Source of the DNA: Pseudo-nitzschia pungens
Taxonomy: Eukaryota > Bacillariophyta > Bacillariophyceae > Bacillariales > Bacillariaceae
NCBI GenBank assembly: GCA_037355855.1
Contig: CM074758.1
Span: 2,515,001-2,579,000, forward strand
Direction of reading: 5' to 3'
DNA: 64,000 nt
The first letter of the stretch is position 1. Every line of letters starts with the position of its first letter. The notes beneath the pieces are model-generated. The model did not search any database and was not told the DNA's origin. It was given only the letters and a program-made list of their open reading frames with translations. This document shows, one piece after another, positions 41,676-51,725 of this stretch. The translations under genes were made by a program, and so were the position numbers.

Positions 41676-43191
41676 GTATCGATCTTCGGTTATAGCAATC
41701 AAGCTGAGCAAGCTTCGGGTGTATTGATCATAATGGATGTGCTGCTGTTCTTAAGCGTTAGGTATCACAACCACACACATAAGGTTACGAGTACTTATCA
41801 AAACCACTAGAGGTACAAGTACGAAATTAGAAAATTGTCACTAGACCACTACGTGTACGAGTAGAGGTACGAAATTAGAAAATTATCATTAAAAACCAGC
41901 ATTACAACAACTCCGACGAAAATATATTATGCCAATGTCTCATAAAAAACAGTAATACTACAAAGGACAACTCGGACGAAAATATAATATGCTGATTGAT
42001 TCAAAAACCGATCGATTAATATAGCTATTTCGCATCAAAAACAGTAAAAATGTCCATTTTCATTACAAAGAATGACATGATTTGTAAGTGTTGAAATCCT
42101 ACCAGCTCTACGCACTAAAAACACTAATATCCTGTTTTTACCAAGACCCGGTCTCTCACACTCTTCCACTTCTTAAGTTAAAGTTCCGTTGTAAACATTA
42201 TTAAAGTTAAGGATAATTACTTACAACTCCACTAATGAATCAAATAAATCAATTTTACTAAAGAGGGAGTCACTTGCTGTTTCCGAGATCCGAACAAAGC
42301 ATGGCTATCATATCCAGGGGATGCAGCAACACCTTTCTGTGTTGAGACATCATTCTCTGGATGCAACGAAGGCTTGAAGAAATTATGGTTGTTGTAAACA
42401 GAAAACAGCGTGGTGGTGGTGGTGGTGCAGTGTTTCAGGCACCAGTTCTTGGGAGGAGTTCCTACTATTTATGAAAATTTGGTTCTTCAGCAATTGGGGC
42501 CACAGGTGCTAGTAACTCCTTCACCAACAAAATCACAAACTTGCTTTCTGCACTTGGTCTTGGCACATTTTTGTCCCACCAGGTCAATAACCTTCCTCTA
42601 AGATTCTTTTGTTTGTTGTTGGTGTTTTCTCAGATTCAAGTACTACTACTAGTAGTAACTCCTTCTGCTTCCTCATTGGCCTAAATGTATCCAACTGAGA
42701 AGTGTCAATCTTTGCTATGGATGCTTAGTGGCACAGTTAGAGAGTATGATCCATGTGATTGAATGATTGAATCTGTAGTGACTGTGTAATCTCACCGGTA
42801 CTTGTACTCCAGAAAGGCAGATGTGTTTTCATGTGTCTTGTGTCTTGTGTCTTGTGTCTTGTAACGGTACGTAGTAAGGTTAACTTGTATCGTGAAGTTT
42901 CTGCGCTTTGATTCGATCCACAACCCACATCGTTATTGCTAAGTTACTTCGCACTAACCTTACTCTTGACTGAGAAGTCGACACTTCTTGTGATCTCAAA
43001 CCCAACTAAGATTTACTCTGGGTGCTGGCATCTTGCACCTACTGGTACCGGTACCTCAGTTGCAATCAAAAGGAAATCTCAGCAGCTTCTTATGAACCGA
43101 GCTCGTCACAGACACATCTGAAGTAGCATCATCTATTACAGTCCCACATACACGTACACTACCTCTTGCACAACCCGTCAATTTTTCCACC
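41676..43191. other. spacer upstream of the NELF-A-like gene
   Basis: No gene supported. It contains pieces of the window-wide motif at 41780-41800 (cataaggttacgagtac), about 42865-42885 (cggtacgtagtaaggttaac) and 42940-42960 (ttacttcgcactaaccttac). Simple repeats include (GGT)n at about 42412-42427 and four TGTCTTG units at 42834-42861. The palindrome tggtaccggtacc lies near 43043. Confidence 0.5.
42834..42861. repeat. 7-bp tandem repeat (TGTCTTG)4
   Basis: Four exact tandem units of TGTCTTG, upstream of the NELF-A-like gene. Confidence 0.93.
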
Positions 43192-45213
43192 ATGGTCAAT
43201 CGGGCGAACAAAAACGCGTCACACGACGATATCCTGGATTCCTTCCTCACGACGCTCGAGACCAAGCTGCGGGGGCCGTTTTCCTCTCTCGACCTAGCCA
43301 AGGCGGTTTCGACCGCTGCATTGCGCGGATCTTCGCACGTTGGTAGCGGTTCTGCTCCGGACGATGCCCAGGACCCTGCCCGGGAATACCTGCACAACCT
43401 CTCGTCCGTCTTTGGCCGAACCAACAAGGTCACGCAATGTCGGATGCTGATCGGATTGCTCGGTTTGAACGACATGCGAACGAACAAACTCGGGGGGGGC
43501 GATAGCAATGCTTCCAACGAAACAGACGGTCAGTATCTGACACCCGAGATCCTCCGCATACTCCACGAGACGCAGGAAGCATCTCTCCACGAAGATTGGG
43601 TCCGGACGACATCCGGTTTGATCGAGGGCGTCATGTTCCGAACGAGGGACGGCGAACGCGGTGGGAATACCAGAGAATCGTGTCGCAGCAAAGAGGCGAC
43701 GAGAATCATCCGGGAAACCGGAACGGAAGTCTGCGAAAAGGTCGAGGGTCAGATCCAAAACGTGGGCCGGCCGTACACCTTTTCCAGGAAACAAAACGAC
43801 AAGCAACAAAGATCGTCGATCGAGGAGGAAAAATCGAAAGCAAGTGGTGCCACTTCTGCCGCAGTCGCTAACAAACGAAACAGAGGATTTACGATAGAAA
43901 AGGTCATCCCGTCCTCGCAGCCTGCCATCAAAAAGGAAGAAAAAATTCAAACTTCCGTCAAGCAAGAAACAAATACCGGGGGCACGGTCGAGCAACCTTC
44001 GCCCGACTTGAATGCCTGTTTCGCTCCCTACCGCTATTCCCTGATATCGACACCTATTTTGAACACCGTCATACCCGAGTTTCACTCGTCAAAAATCAAT
44101 ACCAACAACGCCAACGGCCTGGGTGACAGCAGCTGCCACTTCCAGGTGAATCCCGCGGCCAACATTCTCCAGATCGACCTGCAACTGGAAGCTCAAAGAG
44201 CAAAGGAACACGGAAGCGGTGTTCCCACAAAGGCCAAGGGCAGTGGCAACAGCAACAACAGAGGCAGCAATCCGAGCACAACTGCCAACAGCGCAAAAGC
44301 TGCTTTCCCACCCGGGTTCCGTCCGGCAAAACTCGTTCCACCCAAGAGCGATGCTTCCGGCACGTTGAGCGGGACAAAACCCACCGCTCGAAGCGGCAGC
44401 GGAAGCTTGTTCATGCCAAAGAAAAAGCCATCGACTAATTTGTTCAACACCACCACGAAATTCCGACCACAAGCGGGCAAGACAATGCTGCGACGAAAAG
44501 TTGGTGGAGCGCAGGCTTTGATGAGAAGTGGCGCCACTGCGAGCGGCGGGGGTGCCGTATTGAGTAAACTCGGAGGTGGAAGCATGTCGGGATCGAATGC
44601 CGCGGGCCGCGCTCGCCCCGGTGGCGTTGGTCGTTTCAGCAGCAACAGAGATACGGCTCGTGGTGGCGGGAAAGTGAGCAGAATGAAGATGATCGACGAC
44701 GACGATGTCGATACCCTGACAAAACTCCAGCAATCCAGCAATAGCAGTGCCAACATGAGTGACGCCGCCGAGCGCGCCTCGAAGCGAAAGCGTATCTTAG
44801 AGAAAGGCGCCGCCAACCAAAGGCTGAAGAAGCAAAAGGCATCGTCACCTGGTCTCACCGGCATGCAACGAATGGAATCGGTTGCGACAGCAAGGGCAAA
44901 CAGAGCTGGACAGGGAGTTCCACAACAGCAGCAACAACAAACACTAGAGTGGCAAACACTCTTGCGAGACCGTTCCAACAAAATGTCCGAGAAGGACAGG
45001 ATTCGAATTCAACAGTTTTTCACAACGACCAACGCTGCCAGGCGGTTGGCCCTTTTGTCGCCCGAGGATGGTGGACCAATATACAAAATGAAAATACACG
45101 AACAACGTGGGAATGATCCAGCAACGGGGCAAGAAATCAAAGAAACTTTCTATCTCGAGTTGGATTACAACACCGGTGCCTCGTCGCAATCGAAGAAGAC
45201 CAAACGGTATTGA
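43192..45213 (+). CDS. NELF-A-like protein (negative elongation factor subunit A)
   Basis: 673 aa, no intron. NELF-A, in the NELF complex, holds RNA polymerase II at promoter-proximal pauses. The call rests on the two ends. An N-terminal helical domain (about 10-145; LDLAKAVSTAALRG, LHNLSSVFGRTNKVTQCRMLIGLLGL, TPEILRILHETQEASLHEDWVR) matches the layout of the NELF-A HDAg-like domain. The C-terminal 90 residues (KMSEKDRIRIQQFFTTTNA, then YKMKIHE, then FYLELDYNTGASSQSKK) parallel the NELF-A C-terminus that ends V-F-E-M-N-Y-A-T-G. In between lie a basic TMLRRKVGGAQALMR, KRKRILEKG and long Gly/Ser/Ala-rich low complexity. Distant similarity judged by eye; a different nuclear factor is possible. 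Base composition is GC-richer than its flanks. Confidence 0.55.
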   Translation: MVNRANKNASHDDILDSFLTTLETKLRGPFSSLDLAKAVSTAALRGSSHVGSGSAPDDAQDPAREYLHNLSSVFGRTNKVTQCRMLIGLLGLNDMRTNKLGGGDSNASNETDGQYLTPEILRILHETQEASLHEDWVRTTSGLIEGVMFRTRDGERGGNTRESCRSKEATRIIRETGTEVCEKVEGQIQNVGRPYTFSRKQNDKQQRSSIEEEKSKASGATSAAVANKRNRGFTIEKVIPSSQPAIKKEEKIQTSVKQETNTGGTVEQPSPDLNACFAPYRYSLISTPILNTVIPEFHSSKINTNNANGLGDSSCHFQVNPAANILQIDLQLEAQRAKEHGSGVPTKAKGSGNSNNRGSNPSTTANSAKAAFPPGFRPAKLVPPKSDASGTLSGTKPTARSGSGSLFMPKKKPSTNLFNTTTKFRPQAGKTMLRRKVGGAQALMRSGATASGGGAVLSKLGGGSMSGSNAAGRARPGGVGRFSSNRDTARGGGKVSRMKMIDDDDVDTLTKLQQSSNSSANMSDAAERASKRKRILEKGAANQRLKKQKASSPGLTGMQRMESVATARANRAGQGVPQQQQQQTLEWQTLLRDRSNKMSEKDRIRIQQFFTTTNAARRLALLSPEDGGPIYKMKIHEQRGNDPATGQEIKETFYLELDYNTGASSQSKKTKRY

Positions 45214-47312
45214 AATCCGAAGTTGAGGCGCATCTTCACACATTGTGCCAGGCTTGATATTTGGAGTCGAAAGATTTGTTCGGTTCGAATTTTCATTTAG
45301 GTAGTTTGGGATCACCTTCATTGTTCATTTCAGCTGAACTCATCATATTCTCGCCATGGCCAGTCATTCTATTTAGTTTAAAAAATTAAGCTCGAGTTTC
45401 GAACATCCAGATCACAACCGAACTTATATCAGTTTTTGATAACTTCGTTGAACATTGACTACTGAAAACTCTTTGTCCTCTTTTCAAATCGTTGTGTTGG
45501 TCTACTGCACATTAGGCAAATGATTTGAAATTGGATCCGTTCGACTGCGATAGAATGAAAACAGGCGTTTACGTTACGAAGTGTTGGCATCACTTCATTT
45601 CGATATCATGCTCAGAAGCCAAAAGAGGATCCGCGCAAAACACTCGAAATTCAGATGGCTGATCGGCTGGACAAAACGATTCAATCAATGAGACCAAACG
45701 GCTTTTCAACAGCGACCCGTCTCGACCTGTCACACGAGTTGAAGCGAAGGCTCAGACGGAGATGCCAATCGTTCGATAATGCAAAAAGGAATCATCAATC
45801 AGAAACATTTTTTGACCCGACGGGTCGACACCCAATCATAAGTCGCTGTGACTCAATTCGCCGATATCGTAACAGATCGACCGCATCAAACAATCTTTTT
45901 GCGTTTCTCCAAAATGCCGTGCAATATTTTCGGTCTGGGTGGAGGCATCAATTCAATCTGCGAAACGATTTGAAGAAGTTTTGCAAACTTAATCTGACAC
46001 CACTGATCGTTGCATTTGCAGTAATTTCAGATTATCGTGTTGAGTGCCATCAGGAAAAGATGAGTGAGTAATACTTGTACAGGTACTGTACCCGTATCTT
46101 GTCTCGACGGCGAATCCTTGGGAGAAGACACAACGACATGACACCAATGAATCTTCGTTGGGGTTTGATTGATTTCAAAAAAAAGTCTCAGAGGTTCGTA
46201 AGGTTACTGTATCATACGTGTTGTGTACCAGCGTCAGACCCACAGATATTTATTTTGGATGAACAACGAGTGACAACGATGACATCATGAGGCAGAAGAG
46301 ACTTCTCCATCGTCATGGCAACCAGAGTGTCGTGTGGGTGCCATCAAGAATGAGACTTGATCTCCCCAATTTCGAAAGGTGAGGCGGCACTTTGAAAAAA
46401 AAAATGAAATGTTCACCGAACACATTGCAGTTCTTACCTCTAGATGCAACACGCACTTACTGAACAAAGAGTGAAAAAACCGTCAGACCCGTTCCACCCT
46501 CAAATTCAAAGCAGAACATCGGCATTTACAGTCTGAAAATACGATTGCCGTCATGAAATGAGACAAAGTCCCCTAAATTCGAAGGGTGAAGCGGCACTTG
46601 GAAATAACACAACGACCTCAAGACTCATCTATGTTGTGACACGGATTGATGATAAAAGAACCACTTCGGTACATGAGTTTTATGTCTGTAAACTCGAAAT
46701 GAAAATCGGCATTTTTTGGTATTTGCAGACAGTGGAATGCATTCGTTGTACGTATTCTTCCAATCATAATACAGCCGTATTCGGAATGGTTCGCCAAATG
46801 TCAAAATGCTGATCGAAAGTGGGAGCGTAGTAAACTTCCGCTAGTAGATTTCTTAGGTGGGAGGGTGCCACATCGATTTCCGATTTAAGTTGTGGATTAC
46901 TTCGCCGCATGCTTTGGCACTAGTTTTTTGATATGTTAAGTAACTTTTTTCGTATTAAGCTCCTTCGGAAACTATTTTTGTCTGCCGTCACGTCACTGAG
47001 AACTAAAACAATTAAATTTTTCTACTTAAATAGTTCATTGAAGAGATGATCAAAGGTCTCGGAGAACATGAGATTTTTTATTGCTTCGGCTTGAACTATG
47101 TTGTTGTTCACAATATACTTCCTTTGTCCAAGTGACAAAAGACGACGGAACTGAAATCAAATGGTGTAACAGTCAAGGAAACCACCAGAATCCCAACGCA
47201 ACCGGATTACATTCTCATTCTTGTACGAGTTAATAGCTGTTCTCCTCAATCGCTGGAGGAGTCATAAAACTGATCGAACGTTGACTACTAAGCCAAAAAC
47301 TTCTTATCAATC
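45214..47312. other. 2.1-kb spacer with a diverged direct repeat
   Basis: The 3' flank of the NELF-A-like gene and 5' flank of the RVxF-protein gene. Two diverged copies of a block of about 200 bp can be aligned near 46355-46560 and 46560-46735 (aattcgaaggtgaggcggcactt versus aaattcgaagggtgaagcggcactt; atcggcattt twice). The recurrent promoter word appears at 46195-46205 (cgtaaggttactg) and near 46073-46090 (acttgtacaggtactgtacc). An open frame at 45655-46071 has no recognisable domain and is not called. Confidence 0.45.
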
Positions 47313-47936
47313 ATGCACGCAATGATTATTTCCAACGAGACAATGTTGCGTACAACAGCGACATCGAACGCTAATCAAAAGGACCAACTGAACCTGGCTC
47401 ACACTACGTCCGACGATGGAAGCATTACATACAACAGCGACAGCGATGATAGCACATTGAGCTTCATCGACAGTGATTGCAAGGGTCCGCTCACGGGTTC
47501 TGACAATAAGACCGAACTGAAGTCCGCTCTCAAGTCGTCAAGTCGAACAGGAAAGCGAGTGAACTTCGACGTGGTTACTGTTCGAAGCTACCAGCAGACA
47601 ATGGGAGACAACCCTGCTGTGAGTTACGGTCCACCAATTTCACTCGATTGGGACTACGAAGAACACGACAGCGTCGACATCCATGAGTTTGAGATGGCAC
47701 GTGGTCATTCTCGCCGCACAATGAGGCAAATGTCAATGAGCTATTACTACCGAAAGAACTTCTTGTCACGAGAATACGGCTTCAGCGAGGAAGAGCTGCG
47801 ACAAGCAAAGAAGGACGCAAACCGAGTAAAATTTCTTCGTGACGTGACGAAGACAATGTTACCAATGATGAAAGTTGAAGACGCAATCGAAAGTGCTGGA
47901 AGAAAAGCAAGGCGATTGGTCAGCATGAAGAAGTGA
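47313..47936 (+). CDS. small protein with KRVNF (RVxF-like, PP1-docking) motif
   Basis: 207 aa, no intron. Layout: an acidic Ser/Asp-rich N-terminus, then GKRVNFDVVTVRSYQQTMGDNPAVSYGPPISLDWDYEE, and a helical basic C-terminus (FLSREYGFSEEELRQAKKDANRVKFLRDV). The short module V-x-F-x-x-V-x-V-R-x-Y followed by GDNPAVS-GPPI-L-W is, from memory, common in diatom proteomes and I know of no assigned function. The KRVNF core fits the protein phosphatase 1 docking consensus (R/K-V/I-x-F); that role is an inference. It is tail-to-tail with the next gene. Confidence 0.7.
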   Translation: MHAMIISNETMLRTTATSNANQKDQLNLAHTTSDDGSITYNSDSDDSTLSFIDSDCKGPLTGSDNKTELKSALKSSSRTGKRVNFDVVTVRSYQQTMGDNPAVSYGPPISLDWDYEEHDSVDIHEFEMARGHSRRTMRQMSMSYYYRKNFLSREYGFSEEELRQAKKDANRVKFLRDVTKTMLPMMKVEDAIESAGRKARRLVSMKK

Positions 47937-48177
47937 TCGAATAGTCGAAAACACAATTTTGTTTTCATTTTTGTGCATGAAATACAATAATTTTGTAAAA
48001 TAAAACTATAAATTAGATTCAACTACGATCAATAACAGAAGTAGCAAATTTAATATCCCCAGACATCGGTGATGTAATTATAAAGTACGCTTGTGAAAAC
48101 CAAAGGTAATCAACACAGTAGCAGAAATAATAGTAGTAGATTTTTTACTGTAGAAATTAGATATGAATAAAAAAAAG

Positions 48178-50554
48178 TCATGCCGAAATAAGACGCAGTG
48201 GTCGACGTAGTCGTGGAACTTGTTCACCATTTCCAACATCTTCACCTCCTCTTTCTTCTTCTTGCTCTGTATTGTCATCATCGGCACCCCGTCTTTGTTC
48301 TTGTTCTTCTTTTTCATCATCAGAACCATCATTGTCTCCATTATTTCCTCCATTTTCTCCTTCGTCCTCACGGCGACCATTTTCATCACCATCATCATTA
48401 CCACCACCCTCGCCATTTTCTGCATTGTCATCATCTGCTTCCCCTCTTTGTTCTCTTCCCATTCTTTCATCTTGTCCTTCTCCGTCACCACTACTCTCTT
48501 CTTGCTCCCCATCCTCGCTTCCATCTTGATTGTCGGCCGACTTTTCATCATCATTTTCTCCGTTTCCATCGTCACTGCCGTTATCATCGTCAACTTCAGA
48601 AGGCTCTCCATATTGTCCTTCTTTATGAAGTGCCTCGTCGGCTTTGTTGTAATTGGCACAGCCATTCTGAACCTCAAGTTCTTCATCTTCATCGAAATCC
48701 CACAACGACTCCAGCTCTAGAAACGCGTTTTTGCCCAGCGCCCGGTCTAAAGACGTAGCGGCATTCCGATGAGTAAGTCCATTCCCGAGGAATCGGCTCA
48801 AAACCACCCAGATCAGGTGATGGTGGAACTTCGCTTCCGCGCCTCGTGTGGATTTGAATGCTCACCGATTCCACATCGTTTGCGGAATCGATTGTGATCT
48901 GTTCATACTCACGATCGATATTTCCGTTGCCATAGAGTTCAGCAAGGTGCACCGAGAATGTTGTGAAAAATGGGTTGTAGTCAGCACCATCATGACCATC
49001 TTCGAGCAGGTAATACTCATACGTATCGTACCAGTAGTATATTTCTCTTTCCAAGTAACTGGTTTCAGCCCAATCGTCCTCAATGAAAAGGACGGGATCT
49101 TTTCCATCGTTGAATCGAATGACTCCGGTCATCCTTTTTTGCTCGTGCGGAGGCATGCCTCGAAACAAAAGATACGGATCCGAGTAGAGTCCTGTAAGCT
49201 GCAGGATCATTGCGAGAGTTTTGTGCGCACGGAAAGAAGGTTTCACGAATTTGGATACCAGATACGTAATTGGGGCGGGCATTATTTTCTCAACCATACC
49301 GGATGGATAGGTGTTGAAAACGAGCAGGTACAAGATCGATAAAGCAAAGATGGTTTCAGCAATCTTTTTTGGTCTCCAGCTCCTCGGTGCTCTCGTCGGT
49401 ATCGAATCACTCTTCTTGCTATGCACAGCACTTCCTGAATCGAATTCGCCATCGTTGGGATAAGCGAAGAAACACACCCAACCAAGAACGGATAAATACT
49501 CAAAAATATGCATCAGCAATGCCAACTCGATACCAATGTGCAGTATCACAATTGCGATGAAGGTAATTTTCCTCGTTTTGAGCGGCCAAATGGTGATGAA
49601 ACAAAGCATTTCGATCGCTAGTGACAACCACGTTTGCAACTTGATGGGGAGCATTCGGTTGTATAAGAATTCCTTGATAAACTCTGGGTAGAACCGCCCT
49701 AGCCCTTCATCGTACCAACACCAAGATAGCGCATCTCCTCGTATCCAAGTCGTGCTGTTGAATTTCCCTAGTGCCGCTCCCATATAGATGAGACACGTGT
49801 ATACTTGCCAAAACCGAAAGGGCCACATCGCCCACGAAGTTGACAGGTTGAGCACTTGCTGTTCTTCTTGTTGACCTTGGCAGCGATTGGGAGGGAGCTT
49901 CAACAACTTTCGGACAAGCGGGTAAAGGCCCCCAAATCCATCTCGAATGGTAATGTGATCAAGCGGCAAGAAAATCAGGAAGAACGCCCACATGCGATTC
50001 ATGTGAAATTCGTGGTCCCAGATCAGTCCGTTGTGCGATCGCAGATTGTGGAGGAAGAAGAAGCATCCCGCAGCGCCCCAGCGTGGTTCGATCCCCAAGA
50101 GTAGTAGGACCCCACTGGACAAACCGAGCAGAAACACTGCGTACATCAACAGAGAACTTTCGGGAGCATACTCAAACACACTGTGTTGATAGTCGTCAAC
50201 AAATTCGCCCGCAATGGAATACGGGATCAAGCCTTTGCGGGGATCGAACAAAGTGGGCATCTGAAGCGTCATCAAGAATATCGAGTAGAGGTATAAGCTC
50301 GCGTAACAGACTCGGATGATTCCAGCGAGCCGACATCCTTTGACACCGGTGCGGGCATGCAAAAAGTCGTGGCAGCGAACGTAGGCGAAATTTGCAGCAG
50401 CTTTCCACGCATTGTTGCCGAGCCCACTCGACAGTTTCCCGTCGTTTCGTGGGGACGGTGTCCGTTTGGTTCTTGGTAGCAGGAGGAGTGATGCATCGCC
50501 TCCCGGAGGGTCGATTCCGCTTTCTTTCGCCTTTGGCGTGTTTCTGCGGTACAT
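48178..50554 (-). CDS. HTTM (VKOR-carboxylase-like) membrane protein with an acidic C-terminal tail
   Basis: The first frame, from ATG 50554, is 621 aa and ends at 48689. It has an HTTM domain (family of horizontally transferred transmembrane proteins and vitamin K-dependent gamma-carboxylases). Hydrophobic helices run between about residues 55 and 390, including RVCYASLYLYSIFLM, FLHNLRSHNGLIWDHEFHMNRMW, MWPFRFWQVYTCLIYMGAALGKFNSTTW and the IVILHIGIELALLMH helix, followed by a soluble domain (FNDGKDPVLFIEDDW, YWYDTYEYYLLEDG). A second frame from about 48.8 kb to 48178 encodes a long Asp/Glu/Gly-rich tail. It joins if a 61-nt intron 48747-48807 (GTGGTT...TTTAG) is removed (771 aa), or if one A is dropped from the AAAAA run at 48728-48732. 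Carboxylase activity is not implied. Confidence 0.75.
48200..48660 (-). repeat. acidic low-complexity coding tract (Asp/Glu/Gly/Asn)
   Basis: The acidic tail is encoded by many short GA-, GAT- and GAA-type units and is open over about 500 nt on the minus strand in this frame. It is also open in other frames, as expected of simple sequence, so openness alone is weak evidence of coding. Confidence 0.7.
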
Positions 50555-51725
50555 GATTGAACAAGTCTTGTGTCAATAGTATCGCGTCGATTTCTGTTTC
50601 CTGTTGTGGAGTAGTCGAATGGAGGATCTAAGTCACCCTCGAAGAAATGTCGGTATACAACGCTGAGTGCTGGATGTACGGTACAGTGCTGAATCACAAG
50701 TCTTGACACGAAGAGGTTGTAACGGTAACCTTTTCGGCTATCGGTTCCACCAGTCGCCTGCGATAGCTTCCTGAAGGGTGTAACAATTCAGCGAACTTCT
50801 CCAATAGAGTAGTATCCAAGAAGAATTGACCTTTTGAGTGCTCTGCGGCGGTGCTTCTGATGATTATTGTTGTTTGTTGATTTTCGATACGCTTAGACTG
50901 AGTGCGTTACGGTAATCTTATTCACGGGACTCTAACATTGGCCACTGTTCTGATGAAAACTTCGGATCGTGAGAGATCAGTCTGGTACACGTGACAAAGC
51001 AGGAAATCATAACCGTTGGAGGGATCTTTCAACAAAAAAATCCAGAAGTGCGTGATCCGATGTCTTACTCATAGGTAGGAAGGCATATGTAAGGTGTGCC
51101 CAGAACCTTGTATCTAGATGATAGTGAAGACCACTCAACCGGGTCAAAGATAATAATTAGGGGATTATTGTCTTTTCATCCTGGTACGAAAGTGTGCTTC
51201 TACACTAGACTCATAACCTTACCTGGTACTCGTAACCTTACCTGTACCGTACTCCGACAAGTAAAAAATTACTCGTGATACCGTACGGTACGTAAGATCT
51301 TACCGTATTTTGTAGCCATTCAAAGAAGATTGTGAGTGAGTTCAAGGGTCGAGTGAGTCAGTCACGGTTTTCCTCGAACTAGAACGAAAAAAAAATATGG
51401 CGCGCTTTACGAAGCGGATCTCCCAGATTATATTTGACAAGTACCGTACGATAACAGGTAGGGTATGGTAAATGCGTACTGGAATCGAAGTAACAAGTGC
51501 GCGTACGAATGCGAACTGTACTACATAGTAGGTAATACGGTAGACCTGTTGATTTGAAAGAAAACGGAATGGGCATCTCTCGTCCTCCTTCACACTTCAC
51601 ACCGCCTTGTGTCGAAACTACCAATACTAATCATCGACACTTCATCGCCTCCGCGGTATGTACCGGTATGTCGATGCAAATCCACCCATCGAACAAGAGA
51701 AAGCGAGTCAAAAAACCAAAGCGCA
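50555..51725. promoter_or_regulatory. divergent spacer between HTTM and RecQ genes
   Basis: 1.2 kb between two genes read away from each other. The recurrent words are at 50718-50730 (acggtaacctttt) and 51205-51300 (cataaccttacctgg, ctcgtaaccttacctgtacc, gtgataccgtacgg). No gene is seen. Confidence 0.55.

Noticed and set aside
45655..46071. 138-aa open frame on the plus strand
   Set aside because: Basic, low-information sequence with no domain, in a motif-bearing spacer and beside a degenerate repeat; nothing supports translation.
48198..48758. Long plus-strand frames (His/Phe-rich, Ser-rich) opposite the acidic tail
   Set aside because: They are antisense shadows of GA-rich simple sequence.
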